A DNA stretch of 64,000 nucleotides from Massilistercora timonensis (GCF_900312975.1 NZ_LT990039.1:2705592-2769591); one strand, 5' to 3'; numbered from the stretch's first letter, positions 9,935 to 21,298 are shown. The notes: generated by a model from the letters alone, not told the origin. Numbers and translations: made by a program.

Positions 9935-10642
9935 ATGACGAGAGCACAGAAAGCCCTGGGGACGCTGGCCATGTTTCTTTTGATCCTGGCCCTTTTGATC
10001 ACCAGTTTCCAGCTGGCGATCTACGGGGATCCCCAGTATGGATTCTATGAGACGGAATATGAGAAATATCAGGTGACCAGATCCCTTGGTATGGAGATGG
10101 GGGATGTGATGGAAGTGACCGATCACATGATGGCCTATCTTATCGGGGAAGAGGAAGAACTGTCCATTGTCACCTGGGTGGACGGGCAGGAACAGGATTT
10201 CTTCAATGAGCAGGACCGCCTCCACATGGCGGATGTAAAGAACCTTTTCCTGGGAGGGCTTAGGCTTCGCACCGGCTGCCTTCTGGCGGTCATGGTTTTG
10301 CTGGTGATCCTGGGGGCGGGGAAGGCGGATCTTAAGAAGTTCCTGCCGGGCTGTTATTTTCGGGCGTTTGGAGTCTTCCTTGGCGTGGCCGTTTTTCTGG
10401 CCATTGCCTTTGCGGTGGATTTCACCCGCTGTTTCACCATTTTCCATGAGATCTTTTTCACCAACGATCTGTGGATCTTTGACCCGGCCACAGATTATAT
10501 GATTCGGATGCTGCCGGAAGGATTTTTCGCGGATATGGTGGCCCGGATCGGGGGGATCTTCCTGGGGATGCTGGCAGTCCTTTTCCTTTTGTTCTTCTTC
10601 CTGCGGAGGATGTCCGGGAAGAAAAAAGGGGAAAATCTGTAA
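9935..10642 (+). CDS. TIGR01906 (DUF1461) family integral membrane protein
   Basis: A 235-residue protein with four predicted membrane helices and an extracellular loop after the first one. It starts at ATG 9935 after AAAGGGGCTGC. The arrangement (one N-terminal helix, a polar region with YGFYETEYEKYQV, then three helices and a Lys-rich tail) fits the TIGR01906/DUF1461 family found in Firmicutes. No biochemical function is established for this family, and the neighbours do not suggest one. Confidence 0.8.
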   Translation: MTRAQKALGTLAMFLLILALLITSFQLAIYGDPQYGFYETEYEKYQVTRSLGMEMGDVMEVTDHMMAYLIGEEEELSIVTWVDGQEQDFFNEQDRLHMADVKNLFLGGLRLRTGCLLAVMVLLVILGAGKADLKKFLPGCYFRAFGVFLGVAVFLAIAFAVDFTRCFTIFHEIFFTNDLWIFDPATDYMIRMLPEGFFADMVARIGGIFLGMLAVLFLLFFFLRRMSGKKKGENL

Positions 10643-10648
10643 GATCCG

Positions 10649-10678
10649 TTGTGCGGACTAAAATCCGCATGTTATAAT
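10649..10678 (+). promoter_or_regulatory. promoter for purL
   Basis: TTGTGC at 10649-10654 and TATAAT at 10673-10678, spacer 18. The spacer holds a small hairpin, TGCGGA/TCCGCA. No PurR box or purine riboswitch is visible in the short leader. Confidence 0.55.
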
Positions 10679-10724
10679 AAAAAGAGTAAGCAAATGGCTT
10701 AAGACATTAAATGGAGGAAAAGCG

Positions 10725-13700
10725 ATGAGTATGGTAAGACGAGTGTACGTGGAGAAAAAGCCGGGATTTGCCGTGCAGGCAGAGGAACTGAAGCACGAGA
10801 TCCAGAGTTATCTGGGACTGAGAGACGTGACCGGCGTGCGGGTGCTGATCCGCTACGATGTGGAGGATCTGTCGGAAGATACTTTTGAGAAGGCCTGCAG
10901 AGGAATTTTCGCAGAGCCTCCGGTGGACAGGCTCTATCTGGAAGAATTTCCAAAAGAAGAAGGCGACCGGGTCTTCTCCGTGGAGTTCCTTCCGGGACAG
11001 TTTGACCAGCGGGCGGATTCCGCGGTCCAGTGCGTCCAGTTTATCCGGGAGGATGAGACGCCGGTGATCCACACGGCCACTACCTATGTGATCCAGGGCA
11101 GCATTTCCGATGAGGAGTTCGCGGCCATCCGGAACCACTGCATCAATCCGGTGGATTCCAGAGAGGCGGGCGAAGAGAAGCCGGATACCCTGGTGACCAG
11201 GTTCGACGAGCCGGCGGACGTGATCGTGTTTGACGGATTCAAGGACATGGGCGAGGAGGATTTAAAGGAGCTCTATGATTCTCTTGGACTTGCCATGACA
11301 TTCAAAGATTTTCTCCATATTCAGAATTATTTCCGGGGGGAGGAAAAGAGAGACCCCTCTATGACGGAGATCCGGGTACTGGATACCTACTGGTCGGATC
11401 ACTGCCGTCACACTACTTTTTCCACAGAGCTTACGGAAGTTTCCTTCGGGGAAGGGGATTACCGCAAGCCCATGGAAGACACCTACCGGCAGTATCTCCA
11501 TGACCACAGCGAGATCTTCCGGGGGAGAGAGGACAAGTTTGTCTGCCTGATGGATCTGGCGCTGATGGCCATGCGCAGACTGAAAAAGGAAGGAAAGCTG
11601 GAGGACCAGGAAGAGTCTGAGGAGATCAATGCCTGCAGTATCGTGGTCCCCGTAGAAGTGGACGGGATGGAAGAAGAGTGGCTGGTGAACTTTAAGAATG
11701 AGACCCACAACCATCCCACTGAGATCGAGCCTTTTGGAGGAGCGGCCACCTGTCTTGGCGGAGCCATCCGGGATCCCCTGTCCGGCCGTACCTATGTGTA
11801 CCAGGCCATGCGTGTGACGGGTGCGGCGGATCCCACCGTCTCCATGGAAGAGACCATGAAAGGAAAGCTGCCTCAGAAGAAGCTGGTGCGGGAGGCGGCT
11901 CACGGATACAGTTCCTACGGAAACCAGATCGGCCTTGCCACCGGAGCGGTGAAGGAGATCTATCATCCGGATTATGTGGCGAAACGAATGGAGATCGGAG
12001 CAGTCCTGGGCGCGGCGCCGCGCCGTGCGGTGATCCGGGAGACTTCTGATCCGGGAGATATCATTATCCTGCTGGGCGGACGGACCGGGCGGGACGGCTG
12101 CGGCGGAGCCACCGGTTCCTCCAAGGTCCATACAGAGGAGTCTATCGAGACCTGCGGCGCGGAGGTGCAGAAGGGAAATCCGCCTACCGAGCGGAAGATC
12201 CAGCGCCTGTTCCGCAGGGAAGAGGTAAGCTGTCTCATCAAGAAATGTAATGACTTTGGCGCCGGCGGCGTCTCTGTTGCCATCGGAGAGCTGGCCGACG
12301 GGCTTCGGGTAGATCTGGATCAGGTGCCGAAGAAATACGCCGGCCTGGACGGGACGGAGATCGCTATCTCCGAGTCCCAGGAGCGGATGGCGGTTGTGGT
12401 TGATCCCAAAGATGTGGAAGCATTTCTTGGCTATGCCAGGGAAGAGAACCTGGAGGCGACGAAGGTTGCGGTGGTAACGGAAGAGCCCCGTCTGGTACTT
12501 GTCTGGAGGGGGAAGGAGATCGTGAATCTCTCCCGCGCTTTCCTGGATACCAACGGCGCTCACCAGGAGACGAAAGTGGCGGTGGATATTCCAAGCCGCG
12601 GAGACAGCATCCTGGGAAGAGTGGAAGTAGAAGACGTGCGGGCCAAATGGCTTGGCACCTTAAGCGACCTGAATGTGTGCTCCCAGAAGGGATTAGTGGA
12701 GATGTTCGACGGATCCATCGGAGCTGGTTCCGTTTTCATGCCTCACGGAGGAAAATATCAGATGACCGAGACCCAGGCCATGGTGGCCAAGCTTCCGGTG
12801 CTGAAAGGGGACTGCGACACCGTGACCATGATGAGTTATGGATTTGATCCCTATCTGTCTTCCTGGAGTCCCTATCACGGAGCTATCTACGCAGTGACCG
12901 AGTCGGTGGCCAAGATCGTGGCGGCCGGCGGAGACTACCGGAAGATCCGGTTTACCTTCCAGGAGTACTTCCGGCGGATGACGGAGGATCCCCATCGCTG
13001 GAGCCAGCCTTTTGCGGCGCTTCTGGGTGCCTATAACGCCCAGCTGGGATTCGGGCTTCCCTCCATCGGAGGAAAAGACAGTATGTCCGGAACCTTCGAG
13101 GAGATCGACGTGCCGCCCACCCTGGTTTCCTTCGCAGTGGACGTGGCCAGAGAGAAGGATATCATCACGCCGGAGCTTAAGAAAGCAGGAAGCAAGCTTG
13201 TTTGGGTGCGTATCGACAAGGATGAATACGACGTTCCGGTTTATGAGAAAGTAATGGAGCAATACGGGAAACTGGCAGAAGACATCAAGGCAGGCCGGGT
13301 ACTGTCAGCCTATGTGACCGACCGGCACGGCGTGATCGCGGCGGTGAGCAAGATGGCCTTTGGAAACGGCATGGGTGTGAAGATCGAGCATTCCATGGAT
13401 CCAAGAGAGCTGTTTGCCCCGGCATTTGGAGAGATCGTGGCGGAAGTGGCAGACGGGAAGGTAGGCGAGCTGGCAGTCAGCTACACGGTGATCGGTGAGG
13501 TTACCGATGAGGGCGCCTTTACCTATGGAGACGTGACTATTCCTCTTGATGAGGCGGAGGCAGCCTGGACGGGTACTCTGGAGAAGGTATTCCCCACCAC
13601 CTCCGGTGGAGTGAGTGAACTTAAGGAAGATCTTCTGGCCGGTGTTCAGTCCGAAGAGGCAGCCGGCGGAAGCCTTCGGGAGGACGGCTGCTTTGAGGCT

Positions 13701-14534
13701 TCCAAGGTTCATGTGTGCAGCCACAAGATCGGGCAGCCCACCGTATTTATCCCGGTATTCCCGGGAACCAACTGTGAGTTCGACAGTGCCAGGGCCTTTG
13801 AGCGGGCCGGGGCGAAGACGGTGGTCAAGGTGTTCCGGAACCTTGACGCGGCGGATATCATTGACTCGGTAGCGGTATTTGAGAAGGCTATCAATGAGGC
13901 CCAGATCATTATGTTCCCAGGCGGATTCAGCGCGGGAGACGAGCCGGACGGTTCAGCCAAGTTCTTTGCCACCGCATTCCAGAACGCGAAGCTGAAAGAG
14001 GCTGTGGAGCGGCTTTTGAATGAGCGGGACGGACTGGCTCTTGGAATCTGCAACGGGTTCCAGGCGCTGATCAAGCTGGGTCTGGTTCCTTCCGGGAAGA
14101 TCACCGGACAGGCAGAAGACTCCCCAACCCTGACCTACAATACCATCGGCCGGCACATTTCCAAGATGGTATATACCAAGGTGGTGACCAACAAGTCACC
14201 CTGGCTTGCCGGGGCCAAGCTTGGCGGCGTCTATGTGAATCCGGCCTCCCATGGAGAAGGACGGTTCGTGGCGCCTCAGGAGACCATCAGGGAGCTTTTC
14301 GCCAACGGACAGGTAGCCACCCGCTACTGTGATCCGGAAGGAAACATCTGTGTAAGAGATGAGAACTGGAATGTGAACGGCTCCTACATGGCCATCGAAG
14401 GCATCACCAGCCCGGACGGCCGGGTGTTTGGCAAGATGGCCCACGCGGAACGGCGGGGACGCTCCGTGGCAGTGAACATTTACGGAGAGCAGGATCTGAA
14501 GATCTTTGAGTCCGGCGTGAAATATTTCCGATAG
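10725..14534 (+). CDS. purL: phosphoribosylformylglycinamidine synthase, single-chain
   Basis: A 1,269-residue FGAM synthase (EC 6.3.5.3) of purine synthesis. It carries the synthetase domains and the glutamine amidotransferase domain on one chain, as in Proteobacteria and many Clostridia, rather than separate PurS, PurL and PurQ. Visible features are KNETHNHPTEIEPFGGAAT (ATP site), repeated AIRS-like domains with GGRTGRDGCGG, and a C-terminal class I glutaminase with FPGTNCEFD, FPGGFSAGDEPDGS and the nucleophile Cys in ALGICNGFQ. ATG 10725 has GGAGG upstream. It stands alone, and purA is some 14 kb away. Confidence 0.98.
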   Translation: MSMVRRVYVEKKPGFAVQAEELKHEIQSYLGLRDVTGVRVLIRYDVEDLSEDTFEKACRGIFAEPPVDRLYLEEFPKEEGDRVFSVEFLPGQFDQRADSAVQCVQFIREDETPVIHTATTYVIQGSISDEEFAAIRNHCINPVDSREAGEEKPDTLVTRFDEPADVIVFDGFKDMGEEDLKELYDSLGLAMTFKDFLHIQNYFRGEEKRDPSMTEIRVLDTYWSDHCRHTTFSTELTEVSFGEGDYRKPMEDTYRQYLHDHSEIFRGREDKFVCLMDLALMAMRRLKKEGKLEDQEESEEINACSIVVPVEVDGMEEEWLVNFKNETHNHPTEIEPFGGAATCLGGAIRDPLSGRTYVYQAMRVTGAADPTVSMEETMKGKLPQKKLVREAAHGYSSYGNQIGLATGAVKEIYHPDYVAKRMEIGAVLGAAPRRAVIRETSDPGDIIILLGGRTGRDGCGGATGSSKVHTEESIETCGAEVQKGNPPTERKIQRLFRREEVSCLIKKCNDFGAGGVSVAIGELADGLRVDLDQVPKKYAGLDGTEIAISESQERMAVVVDPKDVEAFLGYAREENLEATKVAVVTEEPRLVLVWRGKEIVNLSRAFLDTNGAHQETKVAVDIPSRGDSILGRVEVEDVRAKWLGTLSDLNVCSQKGLVEMFDGSIGAGSVFMPHGGKYQMTETQAMVAKLPVLKGDCDTVTMMSYGFDPYLSSWSPYHGAIYAVTESVAKIVAAGGDYRKIRFTFQEYFRRMTEDPHRWSQPFAALLGAYNAQLGFGLPSIGGKDSMSGTFEEIDVPPTLVSFAVDVAREKDIITPELKKAGSKLVWVRIDKDEYDVPVYEKVMEQYGKLAEDIKAGRVLSAYVTDRHGVIAAVSKMAFGNGMGVKIEHSMDPRELFAPAFGEIVAEVADGKVGELAVSYTVIGEVTDEGAFTYGDVTIPLDEAEAAWTGTLEKVFPTTSGGVSELKEDLLAGVQSEEAAGGSLREDGCFEASKVHVCSHKIGQPTVFIPVFPGTNCEFDSARAFERAGAKTVVKVFRNLDAADIIDSVAVFEKAINEAQIIMFPGGFSAGDEPDGSAKFFATAFQNAKLKEAVERLLNERDGLALGICNGFQALIKLGLVPSGKITGQAEDSPTLTYNTIGRHISKMVYTKVVTNKSPWLAGAKLGGVYVNPASHGEGRFVAPQETIRELFANGQVATRYCDPEGNICVRDENWNVNGSYMAIEGITSPDGRVFGKMAHAERRGRSVAVNIYGEQDLKIFESGVKYFR

Positions 14535-14542
14535 AATGAATC

Positions 14543-14610
14543 ATTTGCGGGAGATTGTTGCAAAGAAGAACGAGAAAAAGCAGCATTCTTCCGCAAATTT
14601 ATTTTTAAAT
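14543..14610 (+). terminator. possible terminator after purL
   Basis: ATTTGCGG (14543-14550) can pair with CCGCAAAT (14591-14598) across a long loop, followed by TTATTTTTA. The large loop makes this a moderate call. The rest of the 200-base gap holds the gdhA promoter. Confidence 0.5.
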
Positions 14611-14644
14611 GCAGGAACGGGATAAGAAAATTGCAAAAAAGTGA

Positions 14645-16069
<1,425 letters not shown>

Positions 16070-16078
16070 TTTTTTTCA

Positions 16079-16136
16079 AGTGGGGACGTGGTATTTTTGA
16101 AAATACCACGTCCCAGATTGAAAATACCCTGTCCCC
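16079..16136. repeat. dispersed palindrome, copy 2, with an extra half-arm
   Basis: TGGGGACGTGGTATTTT (16081-16097) pairs with AAAATACCACGTCCCA (16100-16115). A second, diverged right arm, AAAATACCCTGTCCCC, follows at 16121-16136. One left arm thus faces two right arms, which suggests rearrangement of the element. Confidence 0.85.
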
Positions 16137-16159
16137 TTTTAGAAAAATGAAAAAAGGTG

Positions 16160-16189
16160 TTGACAATCTTCGTCAACCAATAGTATAAT
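16160..16189 (+). promoter_or_regulatory. promoter of the tRNA-Val/tRNA-Met unit
   Basis: TTGACA at 16160-16165 and TATAAT at 16184-16189, spacer 18: both elements match consensus. The leader contains a TTCGAG/CTCGAA hairpin at 16201-16219. Confidence 0.85.
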
Positions 16190-16227
16190 AGCAAAGCGGG
16201 TTCGAGATAAGGAACTCGAAAGTATAT

Positions 16228-16300
16228 GGGGTCTTAGCTCAGCTGGGAGAGCATCTGCCTTACAAGCAGAGGGTCATAGGTTCGAGCCCTATAGGCCCCA
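16228..16300 (+). tRNA. tRNA-Val (anticodon UAC)
   Basis: A full cloverleaf: acceptor GGGGTCT/AGGCCCC, D arm GCTC/GAGC, anticodon loop CTTACAA with TAC, and TTCGAGC T loop. The discriminator is A and CCA is not encoded. It shares its promoter with tRNA-Met 14 bases downstream. Confidence 0.96.
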
Positions 16301-16314
16301 TATCCATGTAATAT

Positions 16315-16388
16315 GGCGGAATAGCTCAGTTGGCTAGAGCACACGGTTCATACCCGTGGTGTCGCTGGTTCAAATCCAGTTTCCGCTA
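16315..16388 (+). tRNA. tRNA-Met (anticodon CAU), elongator type
   Basis: Acceptor GGCGGAA/TTCCGCT, anticodon stem CACGG/CCGTG with loop TTCATAC, and T loop TTCAAAT. The sequence resembles Bacillus elongator tRNA-Met more than initiator tRNA, which would carry GGG/CCC pairs in the anticodon stem. CCA is not encoded. Confidence 0.93.
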
Positions 16389-16393
16389 CTGGG

Positions 16394-16426
16394 AAGAGCC
16401 CTCTTATAAGGAGGGTTCTTTTTTTG
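16394..16426 (+). terminator. terminator after the tRNA pair
   Basis: AGAGCCCTC pairs with GAGGGTTCT (one G-T pair) around TTATAAG, followed by seven T. Confidence 0.9.
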
Positions 16427-16547
16427 TATTTAGGAAATGTCCCTTGTAATCTGCCGCTTGTCTGAGATTCTTCCGTATGCTATAATAATCGGGAAATTGG
16501 AGCGTGGGCCTTATTAGGGCGGCACACAGGATGAAGGAGGATATTCT

Positions 16548-16817
16548 ATGAGCAGAAGCCGTGTGTTTTTCAGAGTGATCGTGGGAGGATATCTGGCCTA
16601 CACAGGGTTCTCCCTGGCCGGGAGGGCTCTTTCTGAGAGACCGGACAATTATATCATATACACTATCGTGGGAATTTTGTTCCTGATCGCGGGCGTGGCC
16701 TGGTGCGCCAGCGCGCTGATCCGGATCGCCAAACACGATTATGTGGACAATTATGCAGATGACGAGCCTGAGATCGAGGATGACACCGACACAGAGAAGA
16801 AAGACGAGGAATCATAA
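16548..16817 (+). CDS. small two-helix membrane protein, unknown function
   Basis: An 89-residue protein with two membrane segments (about residues 8-26 and 38-60) and a strongly acidic C-terminal tail rich in Asp and Glu. It starts at ATG 16548 after GAAGGAGG. The stop overlaps the ispF start (TAATG), so the two are translationally coupled. I do not recognise a named family. The coupling suggests co-expression, not necessarily shared function. Confidence 0.75.
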   Translation: MSRSRVFFRVIVGGYLAYTGFSLAGRALSERPDNYIIYTIVGILFLIAGVAWCASALIRIAKHDYVDNYADDEPEIEDDTDTEKKDEES

Positions 16818-17359
16818 TGCGGATCGGAATGGGATATGACGTGCACAGACTGACGGAAGGAAGAGACCTGATCCTGGGAGGCGTGAAGATCCCCTATGAG
16901 AAGGGGCTTCTCGGGCACTCCGATGCGGATGTGCTCCTCCATGCGGTGATGGATGCCCTTTTGGGCGCGGCGGCGCTGGGAGATATCGGGAAGCATTTCC
17001 CGGACACGGACCCTGCCTATGAAGGAGCTTCCAGCATGAGGCTCCTGGAGCATGTGGGGAAGCTTCTGGAGGAGCGGCTCTATGTGGTGGAGAATATCGA
17101 CGCCACCATCATCGCCCAGAGACCTAAGATGGCGCCCCATATTGAGGAGATGCGCCGGAATATCGCGGCGGCCCTTCACCTGGAGTTAGATCAGGTCAAT
17201 GTGAAGGCCACCACGGAAGAAGGACTTGGCTTTACCGGAACCGGAGAGGGCATCTCCGCCCAGGCGGTGGCCTGTCTGGAGTCGGTACGAAATTACAGCT
17301 ATCCGGTAGGAGGAGACTGCGGAAACTGCGGCGGCTGTCCCAACGCGGCAGATCAATAG
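16817..17359 (+). CDS. ispF: 2-C-methyl-D-erythritol 2,4-cyclodiphosphate synthase
   Basis: A 180-residue IspF (EC 4.6.1.12) of the MEP isoprenoid pathway. The N-terminal MGYDVHRL supplies the metal-binding Asp and His. The third metal ligand is the His of [12 protein letters not shown], and the C-terminal substrate block is [15 protein letters not shown]. Family proteins end near residue 160. This one carries an extra tail with closely spaced Cys (CGNCGGCPN), a possible metal site. ATG overlaps the preceding stop. Confidence 0.95.
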   Translation: MRIGMGYDVHRLTEGRDLILGGVKIPYEKGLLGHSDADVLLHAVMDALLGAAALGDIGKHFPDTDPAYEGASSMRLLEHVGKLLEERLYVVENIDATIIAQRPKMAPHIEEMRRNIAAALHLELDQVNVKATTEEGLGFTGTGEGISAQAVACLESVRNYSYPVGGDCGNCGGCPNAADQ

Positions 17360-17382
17360 GACAGGATAAGAAGGGAAGTAAA

Positions 17383-18408
17383 ATGGAAATCCGAAAACTG
17401 GAGCCACAGGAACACGGGAAGACAAGAGCCTTGTATGAGGAAGTCTTCTCTGGGGACAGTCGTTCCTTTGTGGACTACTATTATACAGAAAAAACCAGGG
17501 ATAATCAGATCTATGTGGTGGAGGAGGCAGGAGAGATCCAGGCCATGCTCCATCTGAATCCCTACACGCTGATGGTGAACGGCAGCAGGAAAGCGGCTCA
17601 TTATATCGTGGCGGTAGCCACCCGGAAGGAATACCGGGGGAGAGGCTATATGGCCGCCCTTCTTAAGCAGGCTCTTACCGATATGTATCAGGCGGGGGAG
17701 AGTTTTACCTTTCTTATGCCGGCGGCGGAGGCCATTTATCTGCCCCATGATTTCCGGACGGTGTATGAGCAGCAGCGGAAATTCTGCCCGGAGGAAGAGT
17801 ACAGACAGGCGCCTGGCCCGGCGTCTGAGGATCCGGGGATCCTTCTAAGCAAGGCGAAGGAAGAAGAATCAGAGGAGCTGGCAGAGGCGGCCAACGGCTG
17901 GCTTGGGGAACATTTTCAGGTGTATGCCCTCCGGGATGAGGCCTATTATCGCAGACTGCAGAAAGAATACGCCAGCGACGGCGGCTGTCTGATGATCGAG
18001 AGGGAAAATGGAGTGATCACAGGCTGCCGGACCTATATGCCGGGGGAAACCGGGGAGGAGAAGCCAAAGATCATGATCCGCATCACAGACCTGCGGCGGA
18101 TGCTGATGTCCCTGCGGCTGAAAAGCCTGATGGCAGTCTGCTTCCAGGTGACAGACCCCATCCTTCCGGAGAACAACCGGTGCCTGGTCCTTACAGGAAC
18201 GGAATTCTCCGGCGTGATGCTGATGGACGGAAAGCAGGAGAACAGCGAAGGGACCATCCCCATCGGGGCCCTGGGAAGTTTCCTGTTTGGAGCCAAGACA
18301 GTGGAAGAACTGACCCGGGAGCCTGGGGTGGATATGACGGAGCGGATGAAGCGGGAGATGGAAAAGATCATCCCTCTTGATAAAATTTACCTGAATGAGA
18401 CGGTGTAA
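17383..18408 (+). CDS. GNAT N-acetyltransferase, Eis-like
   Basis: A 341-residue protein. The N-terminal half is a GNAT fold with the acetyl-CoA loop in RKEYRGRGYMAALLKQAL. A second GNAT-like region and a C-terminal SCP2-like segment give the three-part layout of the Eis (enhanced intracellular survival) family. Family members acetylate amines such as aminoglycosides or peptides. The natural substrate here is unknown. It starts at ATG 17383 after GAAGGGAAG and follows ispF by 23 bases, probably in the same operon. Confidence 0.85.
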   Translation: MEIRKLEPQEHGKTRALYEEVFSGDSRSFVDYYYTEKTRDNQIYVVEEAGEIQAMLHLNPYTLMVNGSRKAAHYIVAVATRKEYRGRGYMAALLKQALTDMYQAGESFTFLMPAAEAIYLPHDFRTVYEQQRKFCPEEEYRQAPGPASEDPGILLSKAKEEESEELAEAANGWLGEHFQVYALRDEAYYRRLQKEYASDGGCLMIERENGVITGCRTYMPGETGEEKPKIMIRITDLRRMLMSLRLKSLMAVCFQVTDPILPENNRCLVLTGTEFSGVMLMDGKQENSEGTIPIGALGSFLFGAKTVEELTREPGVDMTERMKREMEKIIPLDKIYLNETV

Positions 18409-18416
18409 ATTAACAA

Positions 18417-18445
18417 TTGACAAATCCGGGGATTTCCCATATGAT
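18417..18445 (+). promoter_or_regulatory. promoter for the Cys T-box leader
   Basis: TTGACA at 18417-18422 and TATGAT at 18440-18445, spacer 17, just upstream of the leader RNA of cysE. Confidence 0.8.
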
Positions 18446-18451
18446 ATATGC

Positions 18452-18731
18452 TATATAGGGCAAAGGCGCTGAGCGGAAAGAGTAGCAGAAGACGGACCTG
18501 AAAGAGAGAAACTGTCACCGGCTGAAAGCAGTTTTCAGAGAAATCACTGTGAAGTGCATCCGGGAGCCTGTCCGGCGAACCATTTATGTTCCAGTAGCCG
18601 GGCACGGGTTACACACGTTACGTGTATCGAGGGGAGGACCTTCCGTAGAGAAGGACGCCTCTATAAGAGTGGAACCGCGGAGTATAACTTCGTCTCTTGT
18701 TTAGAACCATATACAGGAGACGGAGTTTTTT
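18452..18731 (+). ncRNA. T-box riboswitch leader, Cys-specific, controlling cysE-cysS
   Basis: The T-box sequence GAGTGGAACCGCGG ends at 18680. It is followed by a terminator hairpin (arms 18686-18699 and 18714-18727) and a T run. The specifier is read as TGC (Cys) at 18555-18557 in the context TGAAG-TGC-ATCC; the Thr leader at 31575 has the same layout with ACC. The UGGA of the T-box expects a tRNA with discriminator U, as tRNA-Cys has. Uncharged tRNA-Cys would favour the antiterminator and raise cysE-cysS expression. It fills the 350-base gap before cysE. Confidence 0.92.
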
Positions 18732-18757
18732 ATTTGCCAGAAAAGGAGACAGATAGC

Positions 18758-19471
18758 ATGGGAATTCTATCGTATATTCAGGAGGAGATTCAGGTGATCC
18801 GGGAGCGGGACCCGGCCATTAAGTCTAACATGGAGGTGTTCTTATACCCCAGTTTTAAAGCCATCCTGCGCTACCGGCTGGCTCATAAGCTGTATCTTAA
18901 GAAGCATTACTTCCTGGCCCGCTGGATCTCCCAGAGGGCGGCGCGCAAGACGGGCATTGAGATCCACCCGGGAGCCACCATCGGGAAGGGCCTGTTCATC
19001 GACCACGGAAGCGGCGTGATCATCGGGGAGACGGCGGAGCTTGGGGACAACGTGACCCTTTACCAGGGGGTGACCCTGGGAGGGACCGGCAAGGAGAAAG
19101 GCAAACGCCACCCCACCCTGAAGGACAATGTGATGGTCAGCGCCGGCGCGAAAGTGCTTGGCTCCTTCACCATCGGGGAGAATTCCAAGATCGGCGCCGG
19201 GTCGGTGGTACTTAAGGAAGTACCGCCAAACTGTACAGTAGTGGGCGTCCCCGGACGGGTGGTGAAGATGGGCGACCAGAAGATCCCCCGGATGGATCTG
19301 GACCAGATCCACCTGCCGGACCCCATCAGCAACGACATCCGGGAACTGCAGGCGGATAACCTGCGGCTCCACAGCCGGATCCTGGAGATGGAAAAGCATA
19401 TGAGATGTATGCAGGAACAGAATATCAAGATCTTAGATGAGGAGGAAATAAAAGAAGATGAAGCTGTATAA
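18758..19471 (+). CDS. cysE: serine O-acetyltransferase
   Basis: A 237-residue CysE (EC 2.3.1.30) that makes O-acetylserine from serine and acetyl-CoA, the step before cysteine synthesis. The start is ATG 18758 after AAAAGGAG; a longer frame would run into the leader RNA. It shows the [19 protein letters not shown] block with the catalytic His, the left-handed beta-helix repeats and VPGRVVK. A C-terminal coiled-coil extension ([19 protein letters not shown]) is longer than in short CysE forms. It overlaps cysS by 14 bases. Confidence 0.96.
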   Translation: MGILSYIQEEIQVIRERDPAIKSNMEVFLYPSFKAILRYRLAHKLYLKKHYFLARWISQRAARKTGIEIHPGATIGKGLFIDHGSGVIIGETAELGDNVTLYQGVTLGGTGKEKGKRHPTLKDNVMVSAGAKVLGSFTIGENSKIGAGSVVLKEVPPNCTVVGVPGRVVKMGDQKIPRMDLDQIHLPDPISNDIRELQADNLRLHSRILEMEKHMRCMQEQNIKILDEEEIKEDEAV

Positions 19472-20864
19472 CACACTGACCAAGAGAAAAGAGGAATTCG
19501 TCCCCCTGGAGACGGGGAAGGTGAAAATGTATGTCTGCGGGCCCACGGTCTATAATTTCATCCATATCGGGAACGCAAGGCCTATGATCGTGTTTGATAC
19601 GGTGCGCCGGTATTTTGAGTACAAGGGATACGATGTGAACTACGTGTCCAACTTTACCGATGTGGATGACAAGATCATCAACAAAGCCATTGAGGAAGGG
19701 GTATCCGCCCAGGAGATCTCTGAGCGGTACATCAAGGAGTGCAAGAAGGACATGGAGGGCATGAATGTAAAGCCTGCCACCACCCATCCCCTGGCTACCC
19801 AGGAGATCTGCGGCATGGTGGAGATGATCCAGACTCTGATCGATAAAGGCTATGCCTATGAGAAGAACGGAACCGTTTACTTCCGCACCCGCCAGTTCAA
19901 GGAGTATGGGAAGCTGTCCCACAAGAACCTGGATGACCTGCGTTCCGGCGAGCGCTCGCTCCTGGTGACCGGCGAGGACGAGAAGGAAGATCCCCTGGAT
20001 TTCGTGCTGTGGAAGCCAAAGAAAGAGGGAGAGCCTGCCTGGGAGTCGCCCTGGAGCGACGGCCGTCCCGGCTGGCATATCGAGTGTTCCGTAATGTCCA
20101 GGAAATATCTGGGCGAACAGATCGACATCCACGCCGGCGGCGAAGACCTGATCTTCCCCCATCATGAAAATGAGATCGCCCAGAGCGAGGCGGCTAACGG
20201 CAAAGAATTTGCCCACTACTGGCTGCACAACGCCTTCCTGAACATTGATAACCGGAAGATGAGCAAATCCCTGGGCAACTTCCGTACAGTGCGGGAGATC
20301 AGTGAGCAGTATGACCTGCAGGTGCTGCGGTTCTTCATGCTCAGCGCCCATTACAGAAGCCCGTTGAATTTCAGCGCCCAGCTGATGGAATCTTCCAAAA
20401 GCGGCCTGGAGCGGATCGTGAACGCGGCGGAGAACCTGAAGTTCTGGATGAAAAATGGAAAGGCAGAGGCCCAGACAGAAGAAGAGGCGAAAAGCTTCGC
20501 TCAGACCGACGCCTTCGTGGAGGCTTTCGAGAAGGCCATGGACGATGATTTCAACACGGCGGACGCCCTGGCGGCAGTCTTTGAACTGGTGAAATTCATC
20601 AACACCAGCGCGGATGAGAACAGTTCCAGAGAGTATCTCCAGAACCTGCTGGATCGGCTGCGGACTCTGACGGATGTGCTGGGCCTGATCGTGGATAAGG
20701 AAGAAGAGCTTCTGGACGAAGAGATCGAGAAGCTGATCGAAGAGCGCCAGGCGGCAAGAAAGGTAAAGGACTTCAGGCGGGCAGATGAGATCCGGGATGA
20801 GCTGGCGGCAAAAGGGATCATTCTGGAGGATACCAGAGAGGGTGTAAAATGGAAAAAAGCGTAA
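19458..20864 (+). CDS. cysS: cysteinyl-tRNA synthetase
   Basis: A 468-residue class I CysRS. It has the HIGH motif as FIHIGNARP, zinc-binding [21 protein letters not shown] and KMSKS in [10 protein letters not shown]. It charges tRNA-Cys. Its start lies inside the end of cysE, and both are under the Cys T-box, so cysteine supply and charging respond to the same signal. The stop overlaps the start of mrnC. Confidence 0.98.
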   Translation: MKLYNTLTKRKEEFVPLETGKVKMYVCGPTVYNFIHIGNARPMIVFDTVRRYFEYKGYDVNYVSNFTDVDDKIINKAIEEGVSAQEISERYIKECKKDMEGMNVKPATTHPLATQEICGMVEMIQTLIDKGYAYEKNGTVYFRTRQFKEYGKLSHKNLDDLRSGERSLLVTGEDEKEDPLDFVLWKPKKEGEPAWESPWSDGRPGWHIECSVMSRKYLGEQIDIHAGGEDLIFPHHENEIAQSEAANGKEFAHYWLHNAFLNIDNRKMSKSLGNFRTVREISEQYDLQVLRFFMLSAHYRSPLNFSAQLMESSKSGLERIVNAAENLKFWMKNGKAEAQTEEEAKSFAQTDAFVEAFEKAMDDDFNTADALAAVFELVKFINTSADENSSREYLQNLLDRLRTLTDVLGLIVDKEEELLDEEIEKLIEERQAARKVKDFRRADEIRDELAAKGIILEDTREGVKWKKA

Positions 20865-21298
20865 CATGGCAGTTTGACACCCTGCTTAGGGAGATCTTTC
20901 AGCTGCCGGAGGGAAAGCCGGGGGAATATTCTCCCCTGGTGCTTGCCTACCTGGGGGACGCCATCTATGATCTGATCATCCGCACCCTGGTGGTAGGGGA
21001 CGGCAACCGGCAGGTGAAGAAGCTCCACAAGGCTACCAGCGCTCTTGTGCAGGCTTCTGCTCAGTCCCGGATGATGGAGGCCATCGAAGGGCTTCTCACA
21101 GAGGAAGAGGAAGGAGTCTACCGAAGAGGCAGGAACGCCAAAAGCTTTTCCACTGCCAAGAATCAGTCTCTTAAGGATTATCACCGGGCTACCGGATTCG
21201 AGGCGCTTCTTGGCTGGCTCTATCTTAAGCAGGACTGGGAGCGGCTGCTGGAGCTGGTGAAGGCAGGGCTTGACCATGAGAAGGGACAAAATGAGTAA
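20849..21298 (+). CDS. mrnC: Mini-ribonuclease III
   Basis: A 149-residue RNase III-like protein without the double-stranded RNA-binding domain. It matures 23S rRNA ends in Firmicutes. It shows [16 protein letters not shown] with the catalytic Asp, the R-N-A-K-S segment, and the second acidic motif in [10 protein letters not shown]. It overlaps cysS by 16 bases and rlmB by 8, the usual cysS-mrnC-rlmB order. Confidence 0.95.
   Translation: MEKSVTWQFDTLLREIFQLPEGKPGEYSPLVLAYLGDAIYDLIIRTLVVGDGNRQVKKLHKATSALVQASAQSRMMEAIEGLLTEEEEGVYRRGRNAKSFSTAKNQSLKDYHRATGFEALLGWLYLKQDWERLLELVKAGLDHEKGQNE

Noticed and set aside
10707..14444. Many long minus-strand ORFs opposite purL and other host genes
   Set aside because: They mirror GC-rich codon use of the real genes, have no ribosome sites and encode low-complexity Pro/Arg/His-rich products.
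18554..18757. N-terminal extension of cysE into the leader
   Set aside because: It would translate the T-box and its terminator; ATG 18758 has a proper ribosome site and matches family length.
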